DNA of 64,000 bases from JACDAE01 sp963717195 (GTDB lineage Bacteria; Chloroflexota; Ktedonobacteria; Ktedonobacterales; Ktedonobacteraceae). Shown one piece after another: positions 42,651 to 51,916 of this stretch. The stretch spans positions 124,001 to 188,000 of the forward strand of contig CAVQVR010000013.1 in NCBI GenBank assembly GCA_963717195.1. The letters run 5' to 3'. The stretch's first letter is position 1, and each line of letters starts with the position of its first letter. The translations under genes were made by a program, and so were the position numbers. The notes under the pieces are model-generated. The model saw only the letters and a program-made list of their open reading frames with translations. It was not told the origin of the DNA and made no database searches.

Positions 42651-44534
42651 ATGAGTCAGAATTATGGAGCATTGCGTATTGTACGCGTCCGTCCACCCGT
42701 TGATGCGGCCAATCTTCAGGAGCGTTATCCCAGTGGCTGGTTGCCTGAAGAGCGCTTAGTGCACTTGCTGAAGAAGCCAGCGACCACGATTGGACGTGCG
42801 TTAAGCAATGACATTATCTTGATGGAACCCACAGTATCGCGCGAACATGCTCGCCTGATACGAACTGAGCGTGGCTGGTTGATCTTCAATCTCAGTGAGC
42901 GCAACGTAGTGCGGGTTAATGGGCACCCTGTACCAACGGGAGATTACTTTATCTTGCAACCGCAGGATTTCCTGGTCCTGGGAAATACAATGCTCCAGTT
43001 GATTGCTCCACAAGGGGATGCCCCTGCGGATATTGCTGATGCAGCTACTCAGCTTCTTGCCAATTCACCCTTATCGCCTGCACCATTGTCCCGGCCTTCT
43101 TCCCCGCCGCAATCACCCGGGGAACTTTCGCTAATAGACGAAGATAACAGGCAGAATGGCAATAAGAATGGCCTCAAGACGCCATTGAGAACAACTGAAC
43201 CGGACCAATTCTCTGCATCGGATCAGGCGGCTGATGAACAAAAATCTCTCACGTCTGTTCGCTCTTTGTCAGTACAGGCTGAAGTGGAACAAGTAGCGCA
43301 GCCATGGGACGAGGAGGAGGAAAGTTTGCTAGGGGCGGGAGTGACGATGCAGTTTGCTTTACCTCAACGCATGGGAGTGCGCACACGCTGGTTGATTGCA
43401 GGTGTCGGCATCACCATTCTAGGAGTAAGCGCGATTATCACCATTGTGCTCAATAACTTGATCGGGCTATCGGCCTTGACGCAAAATGGAGCCTCAAGTA
43501 TTGTTGCCGCACTCACTATTCCTTTAATTCCTGCCCTCGTGATCAATTTGCTCGTGAATTTTATTGATCGCTATGAGCGTGAGCCATGGTTTTTGCGCCT
43601 GGCGGCGTTTCTCTGGGGAGCAATTATCGCCATTCCCCCTGCATTATTCATAGAATCGCGTGTTGGGAAACTGGTGCAACCCATCTGGGGGCAAAATGAT
43701 CTCCTCTTCTCAATCTTTAAGGGTCTCAATGCCGGTATTACCGAGGAGTCAGTCAAGGGTTTAGGATTACTGTTGCTGTTTATGGTTCTACGCGACGAAT
43801 TCGATAACGTGACTGACGGAATTGTCTACGGGGCACTCATCGGCGCGGGCTTCGCGATGGTAGAAAACTTTGTGTATTTTGCTCTGTACTCACGGGAATT
43901 CTTGCCTTTTCTTATTGTTGGACGCGTCGTGTTGGGCTGGCTCTCACATTCAACCTTTACGATCTGTTTTGGCGCGGCTCTTGGCTATATGCGTCACACT
44001 CAGGTGCGCTGGCGGCAGATCCTCATCCCAATTCTGGGATATCTAGTCGCGGTAGGATTGCACAGCGTCTTTGATTTCGTGGATTTCTTCGCAAATGCCA
44101 TGGTACTCAATGACCCTAATTTGATAACAGTCTCATTGATTGCCATTATCTGTGACTATATTCCCCCTTTTATCGCGCAGATTGGCTTGCTCTATATTCT
44201 CATCAAGTCGTTAGCGCATGAGGCAGCGGTTATCCGGGAGTTTCTGGCTTCTGAGGTAAGTAATGGCATCGTGCATGTCGATGAATATGCATTGCTGCAA
44301 AACTCGTTTCAACGCACGAAAGAGGAGCGTCGTATCTTGCGGAGCAATGGCTGGAAGCAATGGGTGCGCGTCAGAGCACTGTATCAGACTGAGATCGGGC
44401 TGGCATTCCGTAAGTGGCATGTCAGTATGGGTGACAAACCGAAGCTTGGCTATCTCCAACCGGAAGATGCATATCGGCAACGTATCAAGCGCCTGCGCCA
44501 CGACATCCAGGCTGCGAAGGTACAAAAAATATAG
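42651..44534 (+). CDS. FHA domain fused to PrsW-type intramembrane protease
   Basis: 627 aa. FHA domain (about 40-110): TIGRALSNDIIL, then EPTVSREHARL, the phosphothreonine-binding Ser-Arg-x-x-His pattern. A low-complexity linker (about 125-235) and about eight membrane helices follow. The PrsW signatures are ITEESVKGLGL (Glu-Glu-x-x-x-Lys), MVENFVYF, and the His in WLSHSTFT and GLHSVFD. PrsW proteases cut membrane-bound anti-sigma factors in Bacillus; here the FHA domain would link cleavage to Ser/Thr kinase signalling. A charged cytoplasmic tail of about 100 residues ends it. No anti-sigma or kinase gene is adjacent. Whether it belongs with the CARF cassette just upstream is open. Confidence 0.85.
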   Translation: MSQNYGALRIVRVRPPVDAANLQERYPSGWLPEERLVHLLKKPATTIGRALSNDIILMEPTVSREHARLIRTERGWLIFNLSERNVVRVNGHPVPTGDYFILQPQDFLVLGNTMLQLIAPQGDAPADIADAATQLLANSPLSPAPLSRPSSPPQSPGELSLIDEDNRQNGNKNGLKTPLRTTEPDQFSASDQAADEQKSLTSVRSLSVQAEVEQVAQPWDEEEESLLGAGVTMQFALPQRMGVRTRWLIAGVGITILGVSAIITIVLNNLIGLSALTQNGASSIVAALTIPLIPALVINLLVNFIDRYEREPWFLRLAAFLWGAIIAIPPALFIESRVGKLVQPIWGQNDLLFSIFKGLNAGITEESVKGLGLLLLFMVLRDEFDNVTDGIVYGALIGAGFAMVENFVYFALYSREFLPFLIVGRVVLGWLSHSTFTICFGAALGYMRHTQVRWRQILIPILGYLVAVGLHSVFDFVDFFANAMVLNDPNLITVSLIAIICDYIPPFIAQIGLLYILIKSLAHEAAVIREFLASEVSNGIVHVDEYALLQNSFQRTKEERRILRSNGWKQWVRVRALYQTEIGLAFRKWHVSMGDKPKLGYLQPEDAYRQRIKRLRHDIQAAKVQKI

Positions 44535-44931
44535 CGTTGCCAGACGAGAAAAAGAGAGACAGAAGACAGGAAGAAGACGGTAGAAGACGGGTAGAAGAAA
44601 TGAGAATATTTTGCAGGATGATTGTCTGTACCCCATCGATGATATGCATAGTTTGCTGCCGATTTTCTGTTTTGTAGAATTATGGTGAATATATACTGAC
44701 AACATGAAGCGCCAGAGAAGAAAGCAGTAAGGAGTATATGTTACACTATGCATAATGCTAGGACTCATATAGGGTCAGCGTTCACTTGTAAGAAAGTTGA
44801 GGAAGCCTGTATGGGTGTGGTATACTTTGTTGCGGTCCAGATGAGGTATTTTGTAGTCACTTAGTAATACATCGTGTAATACGATAGAGTGTGCAATGTA
44901 AAACAATGTTACAATACTTGTAAGCAGATTG
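44535..44931. other. Gap with purine-rich direct repeats
   Basis: 397 bp without a recognised gene. At 44560-44598 'agaagacgg'-like units are repeated three to four times in tandem on the plus strand. TACAAT near 44910 could be a -10 for the following gene, which would favour a later start codon there (ATG 44995). Confidence 0.4.
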
Positions 44932-46077
44932 ATGCTTTTTCGCATCAAGGGGATAGATCGTTCTGTTTTCAGTAGAAACTGGCTAAGAATATACATGGAA
45001 GAGAGATTACGCACGTCGATTTTTGAAGAATCAGCTGTAGTTGAACGCGTAGCACGTATTGTTTCTAGTGTGCGTGGAACACGGCCTGACTATACAAGGC
45101 TAGCTGCTGAATTAGAGCAAGCTATCTCTTTTGATGTATTTGGCATTGTCCTTCTTCGCCATGATCGCCAGGCGGTGCGGGTGGTGATATGCCGTCGTGA
45201 AGGGGGGAGTTGGCAGACCTTGCAGCACCAATTGCCAAGCGAGGAATCGATGTTGGAGCAGGTGTTGCAAGACCCGGTGTTGAGGGTCAATGAATATCCA
45301 GATGGTCTGGATGGACCCCCATCGGTAAGTGGTGATGCTCTCACCGGGTTTCACCAGTTACGTTCAACGCTCATTGTACCGCTGAGAGTTGAAGAGAGTG
45401 TATTAGGGACCCTTGAACTGGGGAGTACCATTGAGCATATCTATGCAGATCCAACTCTTCAGCGGCTGGTTGATGCGGTTGCACAGGTTATTGCCTCTGC
45501 TATCGAAAGTGCGCAGCTTGGGGGAAGCGCGGATATACAAAATCGGCAGCGCCAGGTACTCAAAGATGTCTCCAGTGCGCTGACTTCGAAGATGGACCTC
45601 TCTACAATTCTGAACCAGATTGTGAACGGGATTGCAGAGTCGCTCAATGTTGCCTCGTTGGTGGTAATGCAGGAGCGGCGTGATGGGCACTTACGCGTAG
45701 AAGCGCAGGCTGGCCTGGATCAGAAAATCGTGGAAAGGTTGCTTCTGCCTTTTATTTCAGTGAGTGATCAGTGTATCATTAGTCGGACCTTGCAGTATCG
45801 GAAGCCCTTTTTCTCACAAGATATTGCCGATGATGAGCGTTTCCCCGTCAGTAACGCATTATTTTCTCAACTTGGCGTTCGCTCCGTTTTTTGCTATCCC
45901 CTGGTGACCGGGGCCACTGTCTATGGAGCTCTGTTACTTTGTTCAGCCGAGCCAGGCGGTTTTACACCGCTGAAAATAGACATTCTTTCACTCTTTGCCA
46001 GCCAGGCCACGGTCGCAATTCATAATGGCATACTACTAAATCCGCTCATCAACGCAGTCGTTTTCAAGAAGCGATAG
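44932..46077 (+). CDS. GAF-GAF sensor part of a frameshifted histidine kinase
   Basis: 381 aa from ATG 44932; ATG 44995 is an alternative start. GAF1 (about 45-195; FDVFGIVLLR, STLIVPLRVEESVLGTLELG) and GAF2 (about 210-370; LNVASLVVMQER, VRSVFCYPLVTGATVYGALLLCS). The frame stops at 46077 just after AIHNGILL. In the next frame the sequence continues as HQRSRFQEAIEHFERVHH straight into the kinase at 46092, so the two are one broken gene. One extra A in the run at 46038-46040 restores it. Soluble sensor, no membrane helix. Confidence 0.8.
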   Translation: MLFRIKGIDRSVFSRNWLRIYMEERLRTSIFEESAVVERVARIVSSVRGTRPDYTRLAAELEQAISFDVFGIVLLRHDRQAVRVVICRREGGSWQTLQHQLPSEESMLEQVLQDPVLRVNEYPDGLDGPPSVSGDALTGFHQLRSTLIVPLRVEESVLGTLELGSTIEHIYADPTLQRLVDAVAQVIASAIESAQLGGSADIQNRQRQVLKDVSSALTSKMDLSTILNQIVNGIAESLNVASLVVMQERRDGHLRVEAQAGLDQKIVERLLLPFISVSDQCIISRTLQYRKPFFSQDIADDERFPVSNALFSQLGVRSVFCYPLVTGATVYGALLLCSAEPGGFTPLKIDILSLFASQATVAIHNGILLNPLINAVVFKKR

Positions 46078-46091
46078 AACACTTTGAGCGT

Positions 46092-47756
46092 GTGCACCAT
46101 ACCTCTTTTCCCTCTTCTGCGCCTGTGCAGGAAGTCGGCGATGATGAATACAAGCTCTTTGTGCGTATGCGTGAGGAGACGCAGCGCACCTTTGGAATCA
46201 GCTTTGCCAGTCTCATGCACTTTATTGGCGATTACCTTCTGACGCGTAGCGAACGCGATCTGCAAGCAATTTTGTCTGCGGAACAGGATGAGCCCTATCT
46301 GACTGTCCCGGAAAGTATTTTCAAAGATACAGAGCCATCCACGTCCTTCTCCGAATCAGTGTTTTTTCAAGATGAAGTTGTACGCAATGATGAGCACAAA
46401 GAACCGCTTGCAGATACACTCTCGCTCCTGACGCAAACCGCTGAAGTTGCATTAGCGCGGACCGGGATGCTTGGTGAGCTTAGTCGTCTGCTTCTACAGA
46501 TGAAGCAATCAGCGGATGGGGTGAGAGATGCCTGGTTTGTGATTGACCTCGGAGGGAATTGTGTCTACTTGAACCCGGCGGCAGAGGCGTTATGTGATAC
46601 GCGCCTGGAACAGATGACAGCTACTTATGGTTCGCATTTCCTGGCACAATTAAACGAGCCTGTCACGATAGAGCATGCATTTGCGAAGTTGCTTCCTCGC
46701 GTGCGTAATGCGGAGGAGGTGCGGCTGTATCTACAAGAGTTTATGCATGGAAGTATCTATCAACAGGAGTTGCGTTGTGTGCTTGCAGCAGAAGCACTCT
46801 ATGCGCGTACATCGCAGCAGAGTGTGCAGAATAGTCGTCGTTCTCTAGCAGAACATGTGCCCACCGACCATCATTACCAATTGGCCCGCTATCCTCTCTA
46901 CAATCAGCAAGGTCAGGTTAGTGCGAACGCGTTGCAAGTGCGAGATGTGACGGAGCAGGTGCGTGACGAGAAGAATCGTTCAGCGCTCCTTTCAGCGGTG
47001 TCCCATGATTTGCGAACGCCATTGACAACGATCAAGGCAGCGGTTACAGGATTGCTACAGGGGGATGTTGAATGGGAGGAGCAGGACCGTCATGCGATGC
47101 TTGAGGATATCGATGCGGAGGCTGATCATCTCACAGTACTGGTCAACGCGCTGGTCGAGCTCTCGCGCATAGAGATGGGAGCGCTGGTGCTGGAAAAGGA
47201 ATGGTGTGATGTCACAGAGGTGGTCTATGGAGCATTAGTGAAGGTGGAACGTGTGCTGGCGGGTCGCCCTGTTCGTACGCAGTTTCAGCCGCATCTTCCT
47301 CTCATTTACGTTGATCACGTACAATTGGAACGCGTCTTCTATAATCTATTAGAAAATGTGGCGCGTAGCCGTTCCCAACAGACAGAGATTGGTGTGCAGG
47401 TGGATGTGATTGGAGAGAGTCAAAAGCTTTTGCGCGTGCAGGTACTCGATTATGGTTACGAAGTGCCTGAACAGGAACGTGAGCGCATCTTCCAGACCTT
47501 TTATAGCCCTGGTTCCGAGAGTAATGGTCTGGGTCTTGCGATCTGCAAAGGGATTATTGAAGCGCACCAGGGACGTATTGGGGTAGAGGCGATTTCTGGT
47601 GGTGGGTCATGTTTTATTTTTACTATGCCCATTCATCCTCAAGCTGCAACGGAGGCACTCTCGATGACAGGTGGACGGGTAGGACAGCCACCTGTGCCTC
47701 GTTCTGTAAAGCAAGCCTCGCAATCACGTGAAACTACAGGAGGGGATGAGAGATGA
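46092..47756 (+). CDS. PAS-HisKA-HATPase part of the frameshifted histidine kinase
   Basis: 554 aa in this frame, but the true upstream sequence begins at the shift near 46038. Residues about 20-60 are a linker (LFVRMREETQRTFGISFASLMHFIGDYLLTR). PAS (about 130-290, with RDVTEQVRDEKNR), HisKA with His305 in SHDLRTPL, HATPase with NLLENVARSR, LDYGYEVP where the usual G1 Asp-x-Gly is altered, and NGLGLAICK. The ATP-lid Gly residues are partly kept, so it is probably active. The regulator gene at 47753 overlaps its stop by 4 nt, a typical translationally coupled pair. Confidence 0.85.
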   Translation: MHHTSFPSSAPVQEVGDDEYKLFVRMREETQRTFGISFASLMHFIGDYLLTRSERDLQAILSAEQDEPYLTVPESIFKDTEPSTSFSESVFFQDEVVRNDEHKEPLADTLSLLTQTAEVALARTGMLGELSRLLLQMKQSADGVRDAWFVIDLGGNCVYLNPAAEALCDTRLEQMTATYGSHFLAQLNEPVTIEHAFAKLLPRVRNAEEVRLYLQEFMHGSIYQQELRCVLAAEALYARTSQQSVQNSRRSLAEHVPTDHHYQLARYPLYNQQGQVSANALQVRDVTEQVRDEKNRSALLSAVSHDLRTPLTTIKAAVTGLLQGDVEWEEQDRHAMLEDIDAEADHLTVLVNALVELSRIEMGALVLEKEWCDVTEVVYGALVKVERVLAGRPVRTQFQPHLPLIYVDHVQLERVFYNLLENVARSRSQQTEIGVQVDVIGESQKLLRVQVLDYGYEVPEQERERIFQTFYSPGSESNGLGLAICKGIIEAHQGRIGVEAISGGGSCFIFTMPIHPQAATEALSMTGGRVGQPPVPRSVKQASQSRETTGGDER

Positions 47757-48487
47757 AAGCAAAAGGGAAGCGCATTCTCGTGGTTGATGACGAGGTTCCC
47801 ATACAGCGCATTTTACGCCGTAATCTCACTACGAGTGGATATGAAGTCCTGGTTGCTGGTGAGGGTGAGCAGGCGATAGAGATGGTCCAGATGCAGCAAC
47901 CAGATCTGGTGTTGCTTGATCTCTATTTGCCGGGGGGACTGAATGGGCTTGATGTATGTATAAAAATTCGTGAGCTATCTCCGCAGATTCCAATTATAGT
48001 TTTGTCAGCGGTGACTGAAGAGCGGCAAAAAGTACGTGCGCTGGATCTGGGGGCTGACGACTATCTCACAAAGCCATTTAGCAACGATGAGTTGCAGGCA
48101 CGCGTACGAGCATGTTTACGTCGTGCACAGGTGTCGGATGGTACCAGCGAACGAGAGCCAGAGGAACTTTGTAGCGACGATGGCTACCTGTATATGAATA
48201 TGGTGCGTCGTATGGTCCGTGCCGGTGAACAGGAAGTGCGCCTGACACCAACAGAGTTTGAGTTATTGCGGCAGTTGATGTTATACGCCGGGAAAGTAAT
48301 GACCCATCGTTCATTACTACGAGCAGTATGGGGGCCAGAATATGGTGAGGAAGCTGATTACTTACGGGTCTATATACGCCAACTCAGGCTCAAAGTTGAA
48401 GTAGAACCGTCCCGACCTCGTTATATTTTAACGGAGCCCGGTATTGGCTATGTGTTTCGTACTCAAGTCGAAGCAAAGAATAATTAA
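47753..48487 (+). CDS. OmpR/KdpE-type response regulator
   Basis: 244 aa. Receiver (about 5-120): LVVDDEVPIQ, phospho-acceptor in LLLDLYLPGG, VLSAVT, and the Lys in LTKPFSN. Winged-helix DNA-binding domain (about 140-238): RLTPTEFELLRQLMLYAGKVMTHRSLLRAVWG, YLRVYIRQLRLKVE. Overlaps the kinase stop by ATGA, so it is the partner of the frameshifted kinase. Target genes unknown; no direct-repeat operator was seen nearby. Confidence 0.92.
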   Translation: MKAKGKRILVVDDEVPIQRILRRNLTTSGYEVLVAGEGEQAIEMVQMQQPDLVLLDLYLPGGLNGLDVCIKIRELSPQIPIIVLSAVTEERQKVRALDLGADDYLTKPFSNDELQARVRACLRRAQVSDGTSEREPEELCSDDGYLYMNMVRRMVRAGEQEVRLTPTEFELLRQLMLYAGKVMTHRSLLRAVWGPEYGEEADYLRVYIRQLRLKVEVEPSRPRYILTEPGIGYVFRTQVEAKNN

Positions 48488-48844
48488 TATGATCTTAATA
48501 CGATGACAGAGTTTTTTAATAGGTATCTAACGCTACTAGAGGTACACTGACAGAGAGTGTGCCTTGAACTTTCCTTGAACTTTTCTGGAGGAGAGCAGAT
48601 GGGCAAAGAACGGGGATGGTTGGTTGTGTGTAGAAGAGATATGTTCTAGTGAGTATGGGGAAAGAAAAACATGTGCCAATGGAGGCTACTTCGTGTGATA
48701 AACCTTCTTTCCGCATCGCTTATTTACTAAAATGCGCTTAAACAGGTTTCTAATAGGATAAACACACTGGAAATGACGGGAGACGAGAAAAATGTGGGGA
48801 ACAAAAAATTTTCGTAGGCTAGTCTGGTAAAGGAACTAGAGAAG
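48488..48844. other. Gap upstream of chemosensory operon
   Basis: 357 bp. An imperfect hairpin ggtacact/agtgtgcc at 48540-48562 lies 53 bp after the regulator stop, without a T-run, and may end that transcript. No recognised gene; the chemosensory operon promoter should be in the later part. Confidence 0.4.
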
Positions 48845-50251
48845 ATGGAGCAGCAGGACCGCATCATGGATGGAGACTTACAAACATTGGGTCTCCAATC
48901 TATCTTAAAAATGCTCACGCTCAGTGGAAAATCTGGTAAGCTATTTGTATCTTCGGGACCGGAGACGCTCTCTATCAGCCTGCGTAAGGGACAAATCGTG
49001 GGACTGCACGAAGATGGTGTGCCTCAGCCTGATCTCCTGGGTATGTTATGTTTAATAGGTCGTCTAGATCCTGTGCGTGCGCAGGCGATACGTGAGATGG
49101 CGCAAGGAGATATGCAGGTCGCTTTGATGATGCTGGTCGAGCAAGGGTGGATGAATGCGGCTGAGATGCAGCGGCGTCTGGAGTTCGCGGTCACCCAATC
49201 GACGAGCCATGCGATGCGCTGGGTCAATGGGCGTTTTGCCTTTCATCGGCAACTGGTCTCTATGGAGAGTCGGATGCAGCCGCTTGATGTTGACTCGGTC
49301 CTGTTGGAAGCACTGCGCCAGGCTGATGAGTGGGAAGAGGTCGCCAATGAGGGAGTGACGCATCTGACGCGAACAACGGTAGCACGCTGGCAACCAGAGG
49401 TAAGCAGAGATGTGCGTAGTCTGGGTTTGAGTCAAGAGAGTATCGAGGTGCTCTGTCTTTCGAATGGAGAGCTTCCTTTGCAGGCGGTTTCTCTGGTCCT
49501 GATGACTCCTGAGGCGCGGGTTGCACGTATCATGAATCGTTTGTTGGAGCTTAACCTGATAGAGGTAGTAGATACCGCTTTAGAGACAGAGATGCAGCAA
49601 GATCTCTCGAATATTATCATTAAATGTCAGTATACCTTAGCGCAACAGCGCAACGCGACGAATGCGGATCAGCACCTTCTCGGTCTGATTACAACGCTTG
49701 CCGAATGTATTAATGGGTTGCTCATCCATCATGGAAAGTACGCACGTAGCCTGCGTGGTCGTGGCCATATCCCTTCTGTGGACATTGTGCGCTATCTCGA
49801 ACGCCGTTTTATTCCACCGTTGCAGCAGTTGGCTCGACAACAGTATCCTATCCTTGACACAACGACCTTTGCTTATGGTCATCTCGATTGTGAGCCTATT
49901 TTAAGCTTGAATAAAGTGGTAAAGGGTGATCAATTGGAAGAATTTTACTGGGAGGCAGTACAGGGACTGGCCGCCTTTTTGCGCTTGATCTTCGCGGAGC
50001 TCTTGCGCGATGAGGTTGGCAATTCCCATACCGGGCGTCAGTTGAATGTTGCCTGGAAGATCTTTCTGACTGAAGTTGAACACGAGGTGCAGCAGTACCA
50101 GGTCTATCGTGCACATCGTAATACGCAATTGGCGCGTGGTCGTGATGCCATACAATCTTCCCATCTTGGCATCGTACAACAAAGGAGCGGAACTCCGGAA
50201 GGTAATGGAGAAGCTTTCTGGTCGTCTGAAACAAGAAGGAGGTCAATGTAA
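48845..50251 (+). CDS. DUF4388 (PATAN-like) chemosensory protein
   Basis: 468 aa. Residues 1-140 are a DUF4388 domain (GDLQTLGLQSILKMLTLSGKSGKLFV, ISLRKGQIVGLHEDG, LEFAVTQSTSHAMRWVNGRFAFH), the module called PATAN in cyanobacterial PatA and PixG proteins, where it joins receivers to pilus output. Residues 180-450 are helical with no receiver, so signal output would depend on the separate receivers encoded next. ATG 48845 follows a weak AGGAAC; a second ATG at 48866 is possible. First gene of the six-gene chemosensory operon; its stop at 50251 is directly followed by the next start codon. Confidence 0.8.
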   Translation: MEQQDRIMDGDLQTLGLQSILKMLTLSGKSGKLFVSSGPETLSISLRKGQIVGLHEDGVPQPDLLGMLCLIGRLDPVRAQAIREMAQGDMQVALMMLVEQGWMNAAEMQRRLEFAVTQSTSHAMRWVNGRFAFHRQLVSMESRMQPLDVDSVLLEALRQADEWEEVANEGVTHLTRTTVARWQPEVSRDVRSLGLSQESIEVLCLSNGELPLQAVSLVLMTPEARVARIMNRLLELNLIEVVDTALETEMQQDLSNIIIKCQYTLAQQRNATNADQHLLGLITTLAECINGLLIHHGKYARSLRGRGHIPSVDIVRYLERRFIPPLQQLARQQYPILDTTTFAYGHLDCEPILSLNKVVKGDQLEEFYWEAVQGLAAFLRLIFAELLRDEVGNSHTGRQLNVAWKIFLTEVEHEVQQYQVYRAHRNTQLARGRDAIQSSHLGIVQQRSGTPEGNGEAFWSSETRRRSM

Positions 50252-50683
50252 ATGGCAGAACCAACAGTGCTGGTTGTAGATGATAGCCCTACCGTGCGGA
50301 AAATTGTCCAGATGACTCTGCAACGAGAACATATTCGCGTGATTACTGCCAGCGATGGGTTAAGTGCACTTACTTCTGTGGCCGATGAAATGCCCGCTGT
50401 TATCTTGCTTGATATTCAGCTTCCGCGCATGGATGGATACCATATTTGCCAGATTATACGAAAAAACTTGCAGTTTCGCCAGATTCCAATTATCATGCTG
50501 AGTGGGAAAGATGGTTTGTTTGATAAGATGCGTGGGCGGCTTGCCGGATCAACAGAGTATCTGACTAAGCCCTTTGATTCTGTTGAATTAGTGCAGACGG
50601 TCAAAAAGCATCTGGTCAACTGGCAGGAACGTATGCCTATCCAGCAGGAAGGTATGCGCCCACGCTTACGCTATCGCGGTTAA
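50252..50683 (+). CDS. Single-domain response regulator, PilG-like
   Basis: 143 aa. Receiver with VLVVDDSPTVRK at the start, phospho-acceptor Asp in ILLDIQLPRMDG, IIMLSGKDG, and the Lys in LTKPFD. The start codon touches the preceding stop, with AAGGAGG located inside the upstream gene end. In Pil-Chp and Pix systems two such receivers act on pilus extension and retraction. The 20-residue basic tail (MPIQQEGMRPRLRYRG) is unusual for a CheY. Confidence 0.9.
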   Translation: MAEPTVLVVDDSPTVRKIVQMTLQREHIRVITASDGLSALTSVADEMPAVILLDIQLPRMDGYHICQIIRKNLQFRQIPIIMLSGKDGLFDKMRGRLAGSTEYLTKPFDSVELVQTVKKHLVNWQERMPIQQEGMRPRLRYRG

Positions 50684-50784
50684 GTCCTATTCTCCTACTC
50701 CTCATCATGGGAGAGACCTATCAGGAAAATAGCCTTTATTTCCCATCGCACTAGTGTGGTTTATAAAGGAAAGGTTATAATTAA

Positions 50785-51150
50785 ATGCCGGGGCAAAAAG
50801 TTCTCGTTGTGGATGATAGTTGGACGGAATTGACTATGATTGTGGGACCATTGCGAAACAGTGGCTTTGAGGTTGTCACTGCCGTTGACGGCGATGAGGC
50901 AGTCGAGAAGGTTTTTAAAGAACGTCCACAATGTATTGTGCTTGATGTTGTTTTGCCAAAGCAAAATGGTTTTCAGTTATGTCGAAAACTCAAGAATTCA
51001 GAAGTGAGCAGGCACATTCCGATTATCTTGTTAACAAGTAAGAGTACTCCGTTAGACAAAGCCTGGGGGCTGCGGCAAGGGGCTGATCTTTATATCACGA
51101 AACCGTTCAGTAGTGATGAGCTAGTTGCCAGTGTACGCCGCCTCATTTAG
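50785..51150 (+). CDS. Single-domain response regulator, PilH/PixH-like
   Basis: 121 aa. Full receiver: VLVVDDSWTEL, phospho-acceptor in VLDVVLPKQNG, ILLTSK, ITKPFS. No output domain. Second receiver of the operon, 101 bp after the first, with AAAGGAAAGG before the ATG. With the previous gene it forms a PilG/PilH-like pair; which one is dominant cannot be said. Confidence 0.9.
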   Translation: MPGQKVLVVDDSWTELTMIVGPLRNSGFEVVTAVDGDEAVEKVFKERPQCIVLDVVLPKQNGFQLCRKLKNSEVSRHIPIILLTSKSTPLDKAWGLRQGADLYITKPFSSDELVASVRRLI

Positions 51151-51215
51151 AGGTCGCTAGTAGAGACGGAGGGGTAGCGAGACAGCAGTGTCTTTGCCAG
51201 GTAGGAGTAATTCTA

Positions 51216-51830
51216 GTGTCAAGTGAAGATCTGAGAAAATCTCAACAAGACGTTTTGAACGTTGTTCAGCAACTACGTTCTCTCTCTCCTTCAGCAGCCC
51301 AATCTCTGGCTTTACAGAGTATGGCAGCTCAGATAGAGGGTAATCTAGCTCCGAGAGGAACTTCCCTTGCCACCAGTGAACAATACCTTGTCTTCTCTCT
51401 GGCAGATCGAGAGTTGGCCGTGAAGGCAGAGTTTGTGCAGGGGGTGGAACGGCTGGTTGATCTTACTCCGGTGCCCAACGTCGTTCCATGGGTTCGTGGT
51501 GTGATGAATTTGCGTGGTTCCATTATCTCGGTGATCGATCTGCGGATGCTTTTAGATCTGGAACTGCTTTCTTATTCTCCACGTACTCGCTTATTGTCAT
51601 TACACTTCAATGAAATGGTAATCTGCTTTGTGGTGGATGGTGTTAGTGAGATGCTACCGATCCCTTCTGCTAGTATCATCAATGGAAATGTGCGCCAGGC
51701 GACTATTCCGCAATGGGCCCTTCCTTACACTGCTGGATGTGCACTGTTTACTCACCGTACGGTGGTGATTCTCGATGTACCTCGCCTTCTTTTCTCAGAG
51801 AAAATTCAACAGTATAAGGTCCTTGGTTAA
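51216..51830 (+). CDS. CheW-type scaffold protein (PixI/PilI-like)
   Basis: 204 aa from GTG 51216 with AGGAG upstream. A 60-residue N-terminal extension, then a CheW domain: YLVFSLADRELAVKAEFVQGVERLVDLTPVPNVVPWVRGVMNLRGSIISVIDLR. It would link the MCP at 51917 with the CheA at 54240. The extension is not typical of E. coli CheW. Confidence 0.88.
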   Translation: MSSEDLRKSQQDVLNVVQQLRSLSPSAAQSLALQSMAAQIEGNLAPRGTSLATSEQYLVFSLADRELAVKAEFVQGVERLVDLTPVPNVVPWVRGVMNLRGSIISVIDLRMLLDLELLSYSPRTRLLSLHFNEMVICFVVDGVSEMLPIPSASIINGNVRQATIPQWALPYTAGCALFTHRTVVILDVPRLLFSEKIQQYKVLG

Positions 51831-51916
51831 TACCTGGTACAGAAAAAAGCAATCACAGCGGTGATCGCTTCTCTCGAAATCATAGATATATTTTTGTCAA
51901 TAGGGAGGTCTGGCGT

